NCBI GenBank assembly: GCA_016704565.1
Contig: JADIZV010000004.1
Span: forward strand, 372,001 to 436,000
Source of the DNA: Candidatus Phosphoribacter baldrii
GTDB lineage: Bacteria; Actinomycetota; Actinomycetes; Actinomycetales; Dermatophilaceae
Reading direction: 5' to 3'
DNA: 64,000 nucleotides
This document shows positions 17,331-26,033 of this stretch, piece by piece. The notes below the pieces were generated by a model. That model saw only the letters and a program-made list of their open reading frames with translations. It was not told where the DNA came from and did not search any database. The stretch's first letter is position 1. Each line of letters starts with the position of its first letter. The translations under genes were made by a program, and so were the position numbers.

Positions 17331-18212
17331 CGCCCGCTCCACTCGCTCCAGCACCTCGGGCATCCTGGTGTCGATCTGGCGCGGAGTGACCCCGACAACA
17401 ACGATTCCCGCCGCCGTCAGATCTGCGTCCGAGCCGACCGTCTGGTCCCACTGGTCTCCGGTGGAGTGATAGCGGCGCGAGTGCACCATGACGGCGAGGG
17501 CGACCTCGTCGAACCAGAGGTCTGGCGTGGTGAGCGGGAGGCCGGCGCAGTCCCGGAGTGCGGGATTGAGCCAAGGGTCCGGGAGTGTTCGGGTGGCTCG
17601 GATCGCCTCGGCAAGGACGTGCTCGGGAACCGACCAGGCGCCGCTCGCGGCCGCCGACAGTGCCCGCCAGGCACGACCCGATCCGCTCCTGCCCAGCATC
17701 GACGTCCAATGCTGGACGTCGGCCAGGGTCGCGATCCGACGTTGGAGAGCTTCGATGGCAACCTCAACGGCGATCGTGTCGGTGGGGGAACGTCGGAGTG
17801 TGTCGGCAACCGCACGAGCCGGAGAGACCACCCGAAGCGTGGACAGGATGGCGGGGTCGGGCTCCGGAACCCGTGAGCGGGTGATCGTGGTGAACCCGAT
17901 GGTTCGAGAGCGCCCGGTTGCAGGGACGATGACGTCGATGACACCCGCTGCCGAGGCACTCTCCAGACCGTGCAGTCGAGCTGCGGCGGGCCCTGCGATC
18001 AGGCCGGTCGGGCCGGCGTACAGCTGGGCGGCCATCGCTGCTTGTCGTAGGCCGATCCGACCGGAGTAGACCGAGTAGACGCCGGGGAGCAAGCACCGCC
18101 ACCGATGCGCGGCCCGCCACCTGATCGCGTCGGGGGTCAGGCCGGCATCGAGCAGTTGGGCGCGGGACACCACGCCCCACTGTTCCGCGGCGAGTTCATG
18201 CTCATTGATCAC
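17250..18212 (-). CDS. AbiEi-type wHTH protein with nuclease-like C-terminus
   Basis: 320 residues from a GTG at VINEHELAAEQWGVV. An upstream extension is open but lies in repeat DNA. Residues 1-60 match the winged-helix N-terminal domain of AbiEi-type antitoxin proteins (VSRAQLLDAGLTPDAIRWRA then WRCLLPGVYSV). The middle resembles other actinobacterial AbiEi-like proteins. The C-terminal 90 residues resemble DUF559/Vsr-type nuclease domains (LWFDEVALAVMVHSRRYH then VVGVTPRQI). No AbiEii partner toxin lies beside it. The final 20 or so residues, Arg-rich, are encoded by the flanking repeat. Function is unproven; such genes may be defence or mobile orphans. Confidence 0.6.
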   Translation of the reverse strand: MINEHELAAEQWGVVSRAQLLDAGLTPDAIRWRAAHRWRCLLPGVYSVYSGRIGLRQAAMAAQLYAGPTGLIAGPAAARLHGLESASAAGVIDVIVPATGRSRTIGFTTITRSRVPEPDPAILSTLRVVSPARAVADTLRRSPTDTIAVEVAIEALQRRIATLADVQHWTSMLGRSGSGRAWRALSAAASGAWSVPEHVLAEAIRATRTLPDPWLNPALRDCAGLPLTTPDLWFDEVALAVMVHSRRYHSTGDQWDQTVGSDADLTAAGIVVVGVTPRQIDTRMPEVLERVERAFAVARRRPRPLVRAEARVRDGVRWAG

Positions 18213-18389
18213 ACTCCAACCCTTCGGCGGCTCCCGCGTCGAGACAAGCCCGGGTTTCTCCCTTGTGGATGGTGGGACGACCACCCACGCGCCTGTGGAT
18301 GGACGACCACCCGACATGTGTGTGGACGTGCGCGGTCCCGGGTCGCGGGGACAGCGAACTCCCCGGCGCCCCGGACATAACAGCCCGCG

Positions 18390-19078
18390 GCGGCAGGTGA
18401 GCGCGGCACGGTGTGCGGCTGAGGGCACCCAGCGCACTCCCGTCCCGCACCCAGGACTCCGCTCACACCCGAGGTTGAGGCCGACACCAGACGAGCGCGG
18501 CACCGTGTGCGGCTGAGGGCACCCAACGCACTCCGTCACGCACCCAGGACTCCGCTCACACCCGAGGTTGAGGCCGACACCAGACGAGCGCGGCACGGTG
18601 TGCGACTGAGGGCGTGATCACCCCGCCCAGCGCACTCCGTCACGCACCCGAGCCTCCGCCCTCACGAGGGGTCGGGGCCGACGCCGGGCCAGCGCGGCAC
18701 CGGGCGAGAGCGGCACGGTGTGCGACCGGGGGCGGGATCACCCCGCCTAGCGCACTCCGTCACGCACCCAGGACTCTGCTCACACCCGAGGTTGAGGCCG
18801 ACACCAGACGAGCGCGGCACAGTGTGCGACTGACGGCGTGATCACCCCGCCCAGCGCACTCCGTCACGCACCCAGGACTCCGCTCACACCCGAGGTTGAG
18901 GCCGACACCAGACGAGCGCGGCACCGTGTGCGGCTGAGGGCACCCAACGCACTCCGTCACGCACCCAGGACTCCGCTCACACCCGAGGTTGAGGCCGACG
19001 CCAGACGAGCGCGGCACGGTGTGCGACCGGGGGCGTGATCACCCCGCCCAGCGCACTCCGTCACGCACCCGGCGGCAC
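18390..19078. repeat. Right cluster of long direct repeats (7 units)
   Basis: Seven units begin with GTGTGCG at 18411, 18505, 18598, 18718, 18822, 18926 and 19019. The spacings of 94, 93, 120, 104, 104 and 93 bases come from two exchangeable half-modules and from presence or absence of the GTGATCAC segment. The family is the same as the left cluster, but most units carry the variant half GGACTCCGCTCACACCCGAG. Together with 18213-18389 and 19079-19168, which show nothing recognisable, this accounts for the 956 bases without a gene between the AbiEi-like gene and ffh. Confidence 0.88.
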
Positions 19079-19168
19079 AGCGACGTCAACCACCAGGGCG
19101 AGGCCGAAGGCGACGTCCTCGAACCAGCGGCCAAAGCGCGAGCGAACCGCAGACCGACCGCCTCGACC

Positions 19169-20782
19169 TCAGCGGCCGAGGAACTTCTCGAAGCCCGGCG
19201 GCAACTGACTCGGGTCCAGGTCTGCCGCGCCCGGAGCGCCGACCGGACCGGACGGCATACCGAATGCGCGGCCAGCGGCCTCCTGGCGGCTGGTCGTGGC
19301 CCGATCGGACAGAGCCTTCTCCTCGGCCGCGCGCTTGGCCGGGTTGCCGCTCTTGGCCTTGCGTCGCGGCGCCGGCGCCGCCTTGCCCTTGCGCATCCCA
19401 GGCATGCCCGGCATCCCCGGGATCCCCGGCCCGCCGCCGCGCGCCAGGGACTTCATCATCTTCTGGGCCTGGCCGAACCGCTCGAGCAGCTGGTTGACGT
19501 CGGTCACCTGCATGCCCGAACCGCGGGCGATGCGCTGACGGCGCGAACCGTTGATGAGCTTGGGGTGGGTGCGCTCGAACGGGGTCATCGAGCGGACCAT
19601 CGCCTCGACCCGGTCGAACTCCCGCTCGTCGAACGCGTCGAGCTGAGCCCGCATCTGCTGCATCCCCGGCAACATCCCGAGCATCGACTTGAAGTTGCCC
19701 ATCCGCTTGATCGCGGCCATCTGCTCAAGGAAGTCGTCGAAGGTGAAGTCCTCTTCGGCGAGGAACTTGCGGGCCATCTCGTCGGCGTGCTGCTTGTCGA
19801 ACGCCCGCTCGGCCTGCTCAATGAGGGTGAGCACGTCACCCATGTCGAGGATCCGCGACGCCATCCGGTCGGGATGGAAGACCTCGAAGTCCTTGACGCC
19901 CTCACCGATCGAGGAGAAGAGGATCGGCCGACCGGTCACATGGGCGATCGACAGGGCCGCACCGCCGCGGGCGTCGCCGTCGAGCTTGGACAGCACGACA
20001 CCGGTGAACCCGACGCCATTCTGGAAGGCTACGGCCGTCTCGACCGCCGCCTGACCGATCATCGCGTCGATGACGAACAGGACCTCGTCGGGGCGGATCG
20101 CCGCGCGGATGTCTTTCGCCTGCTGCATGAGGTCGGCGTCGACAGCCAAGCGCCCGGCCGTGTCGACGATGACGACGTCGTGTTGGCGGGCAATGGCGTG
20201 CTGTATGCCGTCGTCGGCCACCTTCACGGGGTCGCCGTAGGACCGGGTGCCCTCGCCCGTCCCACCCACAGCGTCGTGACCGGCGACGTTGCCCCGCTCG
20301 GGGGCATAGACCGGCACCCCGGCACGCTGGCCCACGACCTCAAGCTGGGTGACCGCGTTGGGCCGTTGCAGGTCGGCGGCGACGAGGATCGGAGTGTGGC
20401 CCTGCTCCCTGAGCCAATAGCCGAGCTTGCCGGCGAGTGTGGTCTTTCCGGAGCCTTGCAGCCCCGCAAGCATGATGACCGTCGGCGGGTTCTTGGCCAG
20501 GTGCAGGGCCCGGGTCTGCCCGCCGAGGATGCCGACAAGCTCCTCGTTGACGATCTTGACGACCTGCTGACCGGGGTTGAGCGCCTGGCTGACCTCAGCG
20601 CCTAGAGCCCGCTCGCGGATCGCGGCGACGAAGGCCTTGACGACCGGAAGCGCGACGTCGGCGTCGAGCAGCGCCAGCCGGATGTCGCGCAGGGTTGCGT
20701 TGATGTCGTGCTCGGTCAGCCGCCCCTTGCCACGCAGGTTGCGGAAGGTCGCGGTCAGCCGGTCGGACAGGTTGTTGAACAC
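19169..20782 (-). CDS. ffh: Signal recognition particle protein Ffh
   Basis: A 537-residue SRP54 GTPase from a GTG start. The N domain is followed by the G domain with GLQGSGKTTLAGKL (P-loop), DLQRPNAVTQ, VDTAGRL and SKLDGDARGG. The Met-rich M domain (MGNFKSMLGMLPGMQQM) binds signal peptides and 4.5S RNA. A Gly/Met-rich, basic tail extends beyond the usual end. A short insertion (GHDAVGGTGEGTRSYGDP) is seen in the G domain. The partner receptor FtsY is also in this window. Confidence 0.97.
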   Translation of the reverse strand: MFNNLSDRLTATFRNLRGKGRLTEHDINATLRDIRLALLDADVALPVVKAFVAAIRERALGAEVSQALNPGQQVVKIVNEELVGILGGQTRALHLAKNPPTVIMLAGLQGSGKTTLAGKLGYWLREQGHTPILVAADLQRPNAVTQLEVVGQRAGVPVYAPERGNVAGHDAVGGTGEGTRSYGDPVKVADDGIQHAIARQHDVVIVDTAGRLAVDADLMQQAKDIRAAIRPDEVLFVIDAMIGQAAVETAVAFQNGVGFTGVVLSKLDGDARGGAALSIAHVTGRPILFSSIGEGVKDFEVFHPDRMASRILDMGDVLTLIEQAERAFDKQHADEMARKFLAEEDFTFDDFLEQMAAIKRMGNFKSMLGMLPGMQQMRAQLDAFDEREFDRVEAMVRSMTPFERTHPKLINGSRRQRIARGSGMQVTDVNQLLERFGQAQKMMKSLARGGGPGIPGMPGMPGMRKGKAAPAPRRKAKSGNPAKRAAEEKALSDRATTSRQEAAGRAFGMPSGPVGAPGAADLDPSQLPPGFEKFLGR

Positions 20783-20877
20783 CCCAGAACCTTACCTTTT
20801 GCGCGGCATACCAGCCTGCCCGTATGCCGCCCGCGGCGTCCTCGTCCGCGCGTATGCCGCCCGAGCCAGGTGAGCGC

Positions 20878-21558
20878 TCAGGTGACCGTGACGATCGCGT
20901 CGAGGATCTCCGCGACGGCTTCGAAGGCGATGGTGCGCTGGTCCGAGAGATCGCCGCCCTTGGGCACCGAGCACTCCAACACGTAGTCACCGACCTTGAC
21001 CCCCACCTGGGTCTCCAGGGTGCCGGTGCCCTGCCCGGTGACGACGAACCCTTCGAAGCCGCGGACCAAGATCCCCGTCGCCGGGGCGCCCATTGCGCTT
21101 TGCGCGCCATTCTTGAGCGACTCCAGCCCGCCCGGCAGCTGCTCTTTCGTGGAGAGGCGGTAAAGGAAGACCACATCGCCCGAGGCATTGAGGTAGAGGC
21201 ACCCGTTCGGCGGCGCGGCCTTGGTCGCCGTGGCCTTGCCAAGGCTGAACATCTTCACGGCATCCATCGGGAGCACGGCACACGGGTCGGCCGGCGGCTT
21301 GACCGTGAAGGAGGCCGGCGGTGCCTTGGCGGCAGGGTCAAGCTTGCCGGGAGTCGACCCACCCGTGGCGCCACCCGCGCCCGCAGGACTCGAAGCGGCG
21401 GTGGACCCGCCTGGTCCTCCAGCAGCCCCACCCGGCGACGACGCGGCAGGCACCGGAGGGGCAGTCGTGGTGCCACCTGACGAACAGGCCCCGAGGGCCA
21501 GGAGAATGCCCATGGCGACAACGCACAAGGATCGGTGCAGGGGCAAGGTCCGAGTCAT
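20878..21558 (-). CDS. Putative lipoprotein
   Basis: 226 residues with a lipobox signal peptide (VVAMGILLALGACSS, Cys lipidated). A Gly/Ala/Ser/Pro-rich linker of about 50 residues is followed by a small globular domain with PCAVLPMDAVKMFSLG and two more Cys (NGCLYL, LECSVP). The layout resembles DUF3558-type actinobacterial surface lipoproteins, without certainty. It lies alone between ffh and glnD. Confidence 0.7.
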   Translation of the reverse strand: MTRTLPLHRSLCVVAMGILLALGACSSGGTTTAPPVPAASSPGGAAGGPGGSTAASSPAGAGGATGGSTPGKLDPAAKAPPASFTVKPPADPCAVLPMDAVKMFSLGKATATKAAPPNGCLYLNASGDVVFLYRLSTKEQLPGGLESLKNGAQSAMGAPATGILVRGFEGFVVTGQGTGTLETQVGVKVGDYVLECSVPKGGDLSDQRTIAFEAVAEILDAIVTVT

Positions 21559-21626
21559 GGTGCAGCAGAATAGGGGGCCGCGCGTGCCCAGCTGTGCCCT
21601 TTCGTGAGATCTCCGTGAAGAACTCG

Positions 21627-24007
21627 TCAGCGGCCATCGGCGGCGTCGATGAGCGTGGCTATTGTCCGACCGACCTCAGCGGGGGCGAGCGGTGCCCCAT
21701 CGGCCCGGGTGAGATAGAACGTGTCCAGCGCCTGACCGGCATACGTGGCGATGTGGGCGCTGCGCACCGACAAACCGGCGCCGGTGATCGCCGTCCCGAG
21801 GTCGTGCAGGAGGCCCTTGCGATCCGTAGCGCGAACCTCGATGACGGTCGCCTGCGTGGATGCCTCGGGGAGCATCATCGCGCGAGTCATCCCGGGGCGC
21901 CCGGTCGCAGCGGGGCTGGGAGCCCCCGGAGTGGTCTGCGCCGCAGCCGCGAGCTGGGAATGCCGACGCCGGGTCAAATGGGCCAGCGGCCCGCGATCCC
22001 CCTCGGACAGTTTGGCCAGCCCGCGGCCGAGCGCCGTGGGATCGGGCGCATCCCCGGACGGCGAGTCGACGACCCACTCGTCCACCGCCAGCCCGTCGAC
22101 CGTCCGCAACAGTGCCGATCGCACGGTGAGCCCGTGGGCGGCGAATAGCCCGGCCAGATCGGCGAAGAGTCCCGTCCGATCGGCTTCGACCACGTGAACC
22201 CGGTATGCCGTGCCCAGCCGATCGATCCGCACCACCGGGCGACCGGCGCGGACCTCCGCGGCCTCCTCCAGGCTTGGTCCGAGAACCGGCACGTCCGGCG
22301 AGGGGTATGCCGCTCGCAGACTGCGTTCGCCCACCGCGGTGAGTCGGTTGACGAGCTGGGCCCGCCAATCAGTCCAGGCGGCCGGCCCGGCTGCGCTCGC
22401 GTCGGCCTCGGTCAGGGCTCGTAGCAGCGCCAGCGTCTCCAAGGAGCCGTCGACTGCGGCGGACAGGGCCGCGATGGTGGCCGGGTCGTGCGGGTCGCGG
22501 CGGGTGGCCAGCTCGACCAGGGTGAGGTGTTCTCGGACGAGCCGCACGACCTGCGCCCGATCCTCGTCGGGGACTCCGAGTCGGCGCAGGATGACGTTCG
22601 CAACCGGCGCGCCGACCTCGGCATGGTCGGCGGCACCAGCCACCTTGCCGATGTCGTGCAGGAGCGCCGCAAGGAGCAGAAGGTCGGGGCGTTGGACGCC
22701 GCGGACCAGGCTGCTGGCGATCACGACCGCCTCGATGGAGTGCCGGTCGACAGTGTGCCGGTGCACGGCGTTGTGCTGGGGGCGGCTGCGGACGTCCCGC
22801 CACTGCGGGATCCAGGTCTCGATGATGCCGACGAGGTCCAGGCCTTCCCAGACACCGACCAGCCCCGGGCCTGCCGCGAGGAGATCGGTGAACAAGGCAA
22901 GGGCATCCGTCGGCCAGGGGTCCGGGAGGGGTGGGCAGGCGGCGGCGAGGTTGGCCAGGGTGGCCGGCGCCAGCGGCATACCGGCTCGGGCGGCGACACC
23001 AGCGGCGCGCAGGGCGAGGGTGGGGGCGCTGCGCGGGTCGACGCCAGGACCGAGGACGACCTCGCCGTCATGACGAAATAGCCCGTAGCCCAACGGTTCC
23101 AGGCTCGGTCGGCGTGGCCCGACGCGCAAGATCCGGGCCCGCTGGGCCTGAGCTGCCCGACGCAAGGTCCCGTCGAGCGCGTAGGCGACGACCCGCGCCG
23201 CCTGGGACAGATCGATGAGCATCCGGTCGGTCTCGGCATAACCCAGCAGCGCCGCGACACTGTCGTGGTCGTCACGGGTGAGCCGGTCGCGCGCCCTCCC
23301 GGTGACGACATGCACCGCGTCACGCACGTCGAGGATCCGCCCGTATGCCGCATCCACCTCCCCGTGCGGCCGGTCGGCGAGCCAGGCCGCGGTCAGCGCA
23401 CGCAGCACGGTCATGTCCCGCAGACCGCCACGGGCCTCCTTGAGGTCCGGCTCCAGCAGGTGCGCGCAGTCCCCCATCCGGGTATGCCGGGTCGTCACCG
23501 CATCGATCATCTCGGGTAGGCGTTTGCGCGCGTTGCCCCGCCAGTCGTGGGCAACGCTCGAGCGTGCGGCGCTGACGAGGGCTTCGTCGCCGGCCACATG
23601 GACCAGGTCGAGCAGACCGACCGCTGCGGACAGATCAGCTCCGGCGACCTGGCGGCATTGCGCGACGGTCCGGACCGAGTGGTCGATCTTGGTGCCGGAG
23701 TCCCACATCGGATACCACAGCCGGTCGGCGAACGCGTCGAGGTCCTTCTGGCCCAGTCCCCGTCCGTCGTGCAGCAGCACCAGGTCGTAGTCGCTCAGCG
23801 GCCCGGCGTCTCCTCGCGCGACACTGCCGACCGCCGCGAGCGCGAGGCCCGCGGACGGCATACCCTGCGCTGCCTCGTCCCAGCGCTGGGCGAGCCACGT
23901 GCGAGCGAAGTCGGCAAGGGCCGCGCGCGGCGCGCCTGGCCGGCACCCGCGGCGGCGAAGCTGCGGGTGCCGGCCAGGTCCAGCCGCTTCTGGGTGACGT
24001 CGGACAT
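21627..24007 (-). pseudogene. glnD: GlnD, PII uridylyl/adenylyltransferase, apparent 5' frameshift
   Basis: The main frame (744 residues from 23861) has the nucleotidyltransferase motif GSVARGDAGPLSDYDLVLL, a helical region, an HD domain (RHSIEAV, LLHDIGK) and two C-terminal ACT domains, so the catalytic core is complete. A plausible native start, MSDVTQKRLDLAGTR, lies at 24007 in another frame. Removing one CG from the run near 23921-23935 would join the frames as ARRAALADFARTWLAQRWDEA, which fits GlnD. The gene is therefore frameshifted, mis-sequenced, or started internally at 23861. In actinobacteria GlnD adenylylates PII at Tyr51. Last gene of amtB-glnK-glnD. Confidence 0.75.
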
Positions 24008-24062
24008 GCGGTGAGGCTTCCTCGGGATCAGCGGGTGCCGTCGGTGTGCGTCAGTGGGTGAG

Positions 24063-24401
24063 TCAGATGGCGTCGATGCCGCGTTCTCCGGTGCGCACGC
24101 GGACCAGGTCGTCGACGGGGACCGACCAGATCTTGCCGTCGCCGATCCGGCCGGTATGGGCCGCCTTGAGGATGACCTCGATAACGCCAGTCGAATCCAG
24201 GTCGTCGACGATCACCTCCACCCGGACCTTGGGGACGAAGTCGACGGTGTATTCCGCGCCGCGGTAGACCTCGCTGTGTCCCTTCTGTCGCCCGAACCCG
24301 GAGGCTTCGCTGATCGTCATCCCCGAGATGCCGAAGGCTTCGAGGGCCTCCTTGACGGTGTCGAGCTGGTGGGGCTTGATGATGGCGGTGACGAGCTTCA
24401 T
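24063..24401 (-). CDS. glnK: PII nitrogen regulatory protein
   Basis: 112 residues, the exact family length, from the ATG at MKLVTAIIKPHQL. Tyr51 lies in the T-loop YRGAEYTVDFVPK and is the residue modified by GlnD. The C-terminal PII signature is TGRIGDGKIWSVPV. It senses 2-oxoglutarate and ATP/ADP and, when unmodified, plugs AmtB. Its ATG overlaps the amtB stop (ATGA), so the two are translationally coupled. Confidence 0.96.
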   Translation of the reverse strand: MKLVTAIIKPHQLDTVKEALEAFGISGMTISEASGFGRQKGHSEVYRGAEYTVDFVPKVRVEVIVDDLDSTGVIEVILKAAHTGRIGDGKIWSVPVDDLVRVRTGERGIDAI

Positions 24402-25858
24402 GCGCTCGCTCCTTCGTTGATGGCGGCTGGCGTGGATGCGGGTGACGAGGCGGGTGACGAGGCGGGCGCTGAGGCAGCAGCGGGTGGGGCCTTGCCGATG
24501 CCGGCTTCGGCGAAGGCGCCACCGAACCGCCCGCCGCCGCTCTGGCTGAGGTCGTAGGCGGACTCGGCGTGCAGGTCCTGGTCGATGCCGGAGGTCTCGG
24601 CATCCTTGTCGATCCGCCAGCCCATGGTTGCCTTGAGCAGCAGGCCCAGTGCGAGCGTGACCACGCCGGAGAAGGCGATCGTGACGAGAGCGACGACGAT
24701 CTGCAGGAGCGTTTGGCGGACCCCGCCACCGTAGAAGAGCCCGGTGGTCGTCGACAGCAGACCTGCACCGATGGTGCCCCACACCCCGGCGACGAGGTGG
24801 ACACCGACGACGTCGAGGCTGTCGTCATAGCGCAGGCGATACTTCAGTCCGACCGCCAGCGCGCAGAGCCCGCCTGCCACGATGCCAAGCAGGATCGACC
24901 CGAGCGGCGACAAAGCGCCGCACGCGGGCGTGATCGCGACCAGCCCGGCGACGATCCCCGACGCGGCGCCGACCGACGTGGCGTGCCCGTCGCGGAAGCG
25001 CTCGACGACCAACCAGCCGAGCATCGCTGCGGCCGTGGCGACCGTCGTGTTGACCCACACGAGAGCCGCCGTGCCGTCGGCAGCCAGCTCGGAACCAGCG
25101 TTGAAGCCGAACCAGCCGAACCACAGCAAGCCGGCCCCGATCATGGTCAACGGCACGTTATGCGGACGCATCGCGATCTTGCCGAAGCCCAACCGCAATC
25201 CGACGAGCAGGGCGAGCACGAGACCGGCCATACCGGCGTTGATGTGGACGACCGTTCCCCCGGCGAAGTCGATAGGCACGACGTCGGCCTTGCCGTCGGT
25301 GGCTCCGAACAGCGTGGCCGACAGCCCGCCCTCAGATGCCGACAACAGGCCGCCGCCCCAGACCATGTGCGCCATCGGGAAGTAGGCCAGGGTCACCCAC
25401 AGCCCGGCGAACACCATCCACGTCGAGAACTTCACCCGGTCGGCGATCGCGCCACTGATGAGCGCCACGGTGATGATCGCAAACGTCATTTGGAAGGCGA
25501 CCAGCGCCAGCTCAGGGATGGTGCCATGGCCGTCGTAACCGAACGGGTTGACCAACCCCTCGGTGCCCGCGAGCCCGAACTTCTCGAACGGGTTGGCGAT
25601 GATCCCGCCGAGGTTGTGCGACCCGAACGACATCGAGTAGCCGTAGAGGACGTAGAGAACGCCGACCAGGCCAGCGGCTCCGAACGACATCATCATCATG
25701 TTGAGGACGGACTTGGACCGGGTCATGCCCCCGTAGAACAGGGCCAGCCCGGGGACCGTCATGAGCAGGACGAGCGACGCGCACAGGATGACGAAGGTCG
25801 TCGCCGCGTAGTCGATGGTCGCTGTGGCGTCTGCCAGAAGCATCGGTGGTGTGCTCAT
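24398..25858 (-). CDS. amtB: Ammonium transporter AmtB
   Basis: 486 residues with 11 predicted membrane segments. GLALFYGGMTRSKSVLN, DFAGGTVVHINAGMAGL (first pore His) and VVGVHLVAGVWG (second pore His) are the key family motifs. The cytoplasmic C-terminus is extended by a Pro/Ser/Ala-rich tail with short SSPA repeats. First gene of the amtB-glnK-glnD nitrogen operon. The promoter region upstream was separated from its former neighbour by IS copy 1. Confidence 0.96.
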   Translation of the reverse strand: MSTPPMLLADATATIDYAATTFVILCASLVLLMTVPGLALFYGGMTRSKSVLNMMMMSFGAAGLVGVLYVLYGYSMSFGSHNLGGIIANPFEKFGLAGTEGLVNPFGYDGHGTIPELALVAFQMTFAIITVALISGAIADRVKFSTWMVFAGLWVTLAYFPMAHMVWGGGLLSASEGGLSATLFGATDGKADVVPIDFAGGTVVHINAGMAGLVLALLVGLRLGFGKIAMRPHNVPLTMIGAGLLWFGWFGFNAGSELAADGTAALVWVNTTVATAAAMLGWLVVERFRDGHATSVGAASGIVAGLVAITPACGALSPLGSILLGIVAGGLCALAVGLKYRLRYDDSLDVVGVHLVAGVWGTIGAGLLSTTTGLFYGGGVRQTLLQIVVALVTIAFSGVVTLALGLLLKATMGWRIDKDAETSGIDQDLHAESAYDLSQSGGGRFGGAFAEAGIGKAPPAAASAPASSPASSPASTPAAINEGASA

Positions 25859-25903
25859 GGCGGTAACGATGCGGTGGGCGGGTTTCCGGGGGCGCCCGCT
25901 CGT

Positions 25904-25919
25904 GTTACGGGCGTGTTAG
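25904..25919 (-). promoter_or_regulatory. Possible GlnR-like site upstream of amtB
   Basis: On the minus strand, CTAAC and GTAAC are separated by six bases, about 50 bases before the amtB ATG. This resembles one half of the GlnR consensus (GTnAC and GaAAC half-sites at 11-base phase) known for amtB in Streptomyces. Only two half-sites are evident, so this is suggestive only. Confidence 0.3.
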
Positions 25920-25972
25920 CGCTTGCCCGCGCAGGTAAGGATCACGTTTCGGGGGCGACGCGGCATACGGCA

Positions 25973-26033
25973 GAGGTATGCCGGTAGGTGGGGTGATCGA
26001 TTTCCTCCACTTGCCGGCGGAAGGACGTTTCGA
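25973..26033. repeat. 61-bp target duplication, left copy (IS copy 1)
   Basis: This 61-base stretch ending at the IS left end is repeated exactly at 27722-27782 directly after the IS right end. It carries a GTATGCCG motif, which therefore also occurs twice. One further base between duplication and IS end is ambiguous. Confidence 0.92.

Noticed and set aside
16981..19038. Repeated short proteins (APEPPPSRG..., PRSSGVGLNLGCERSPGC...) from the repeat clusters
   Set aside because: They arise in several frames of the same DNA repeat, without ribosome binding sites or domain features.
18390..19078. CRISPR array
   Set aside because: Units of 93-120 bases are homologous throughout, with no unique spacers, and no cas genes are present.
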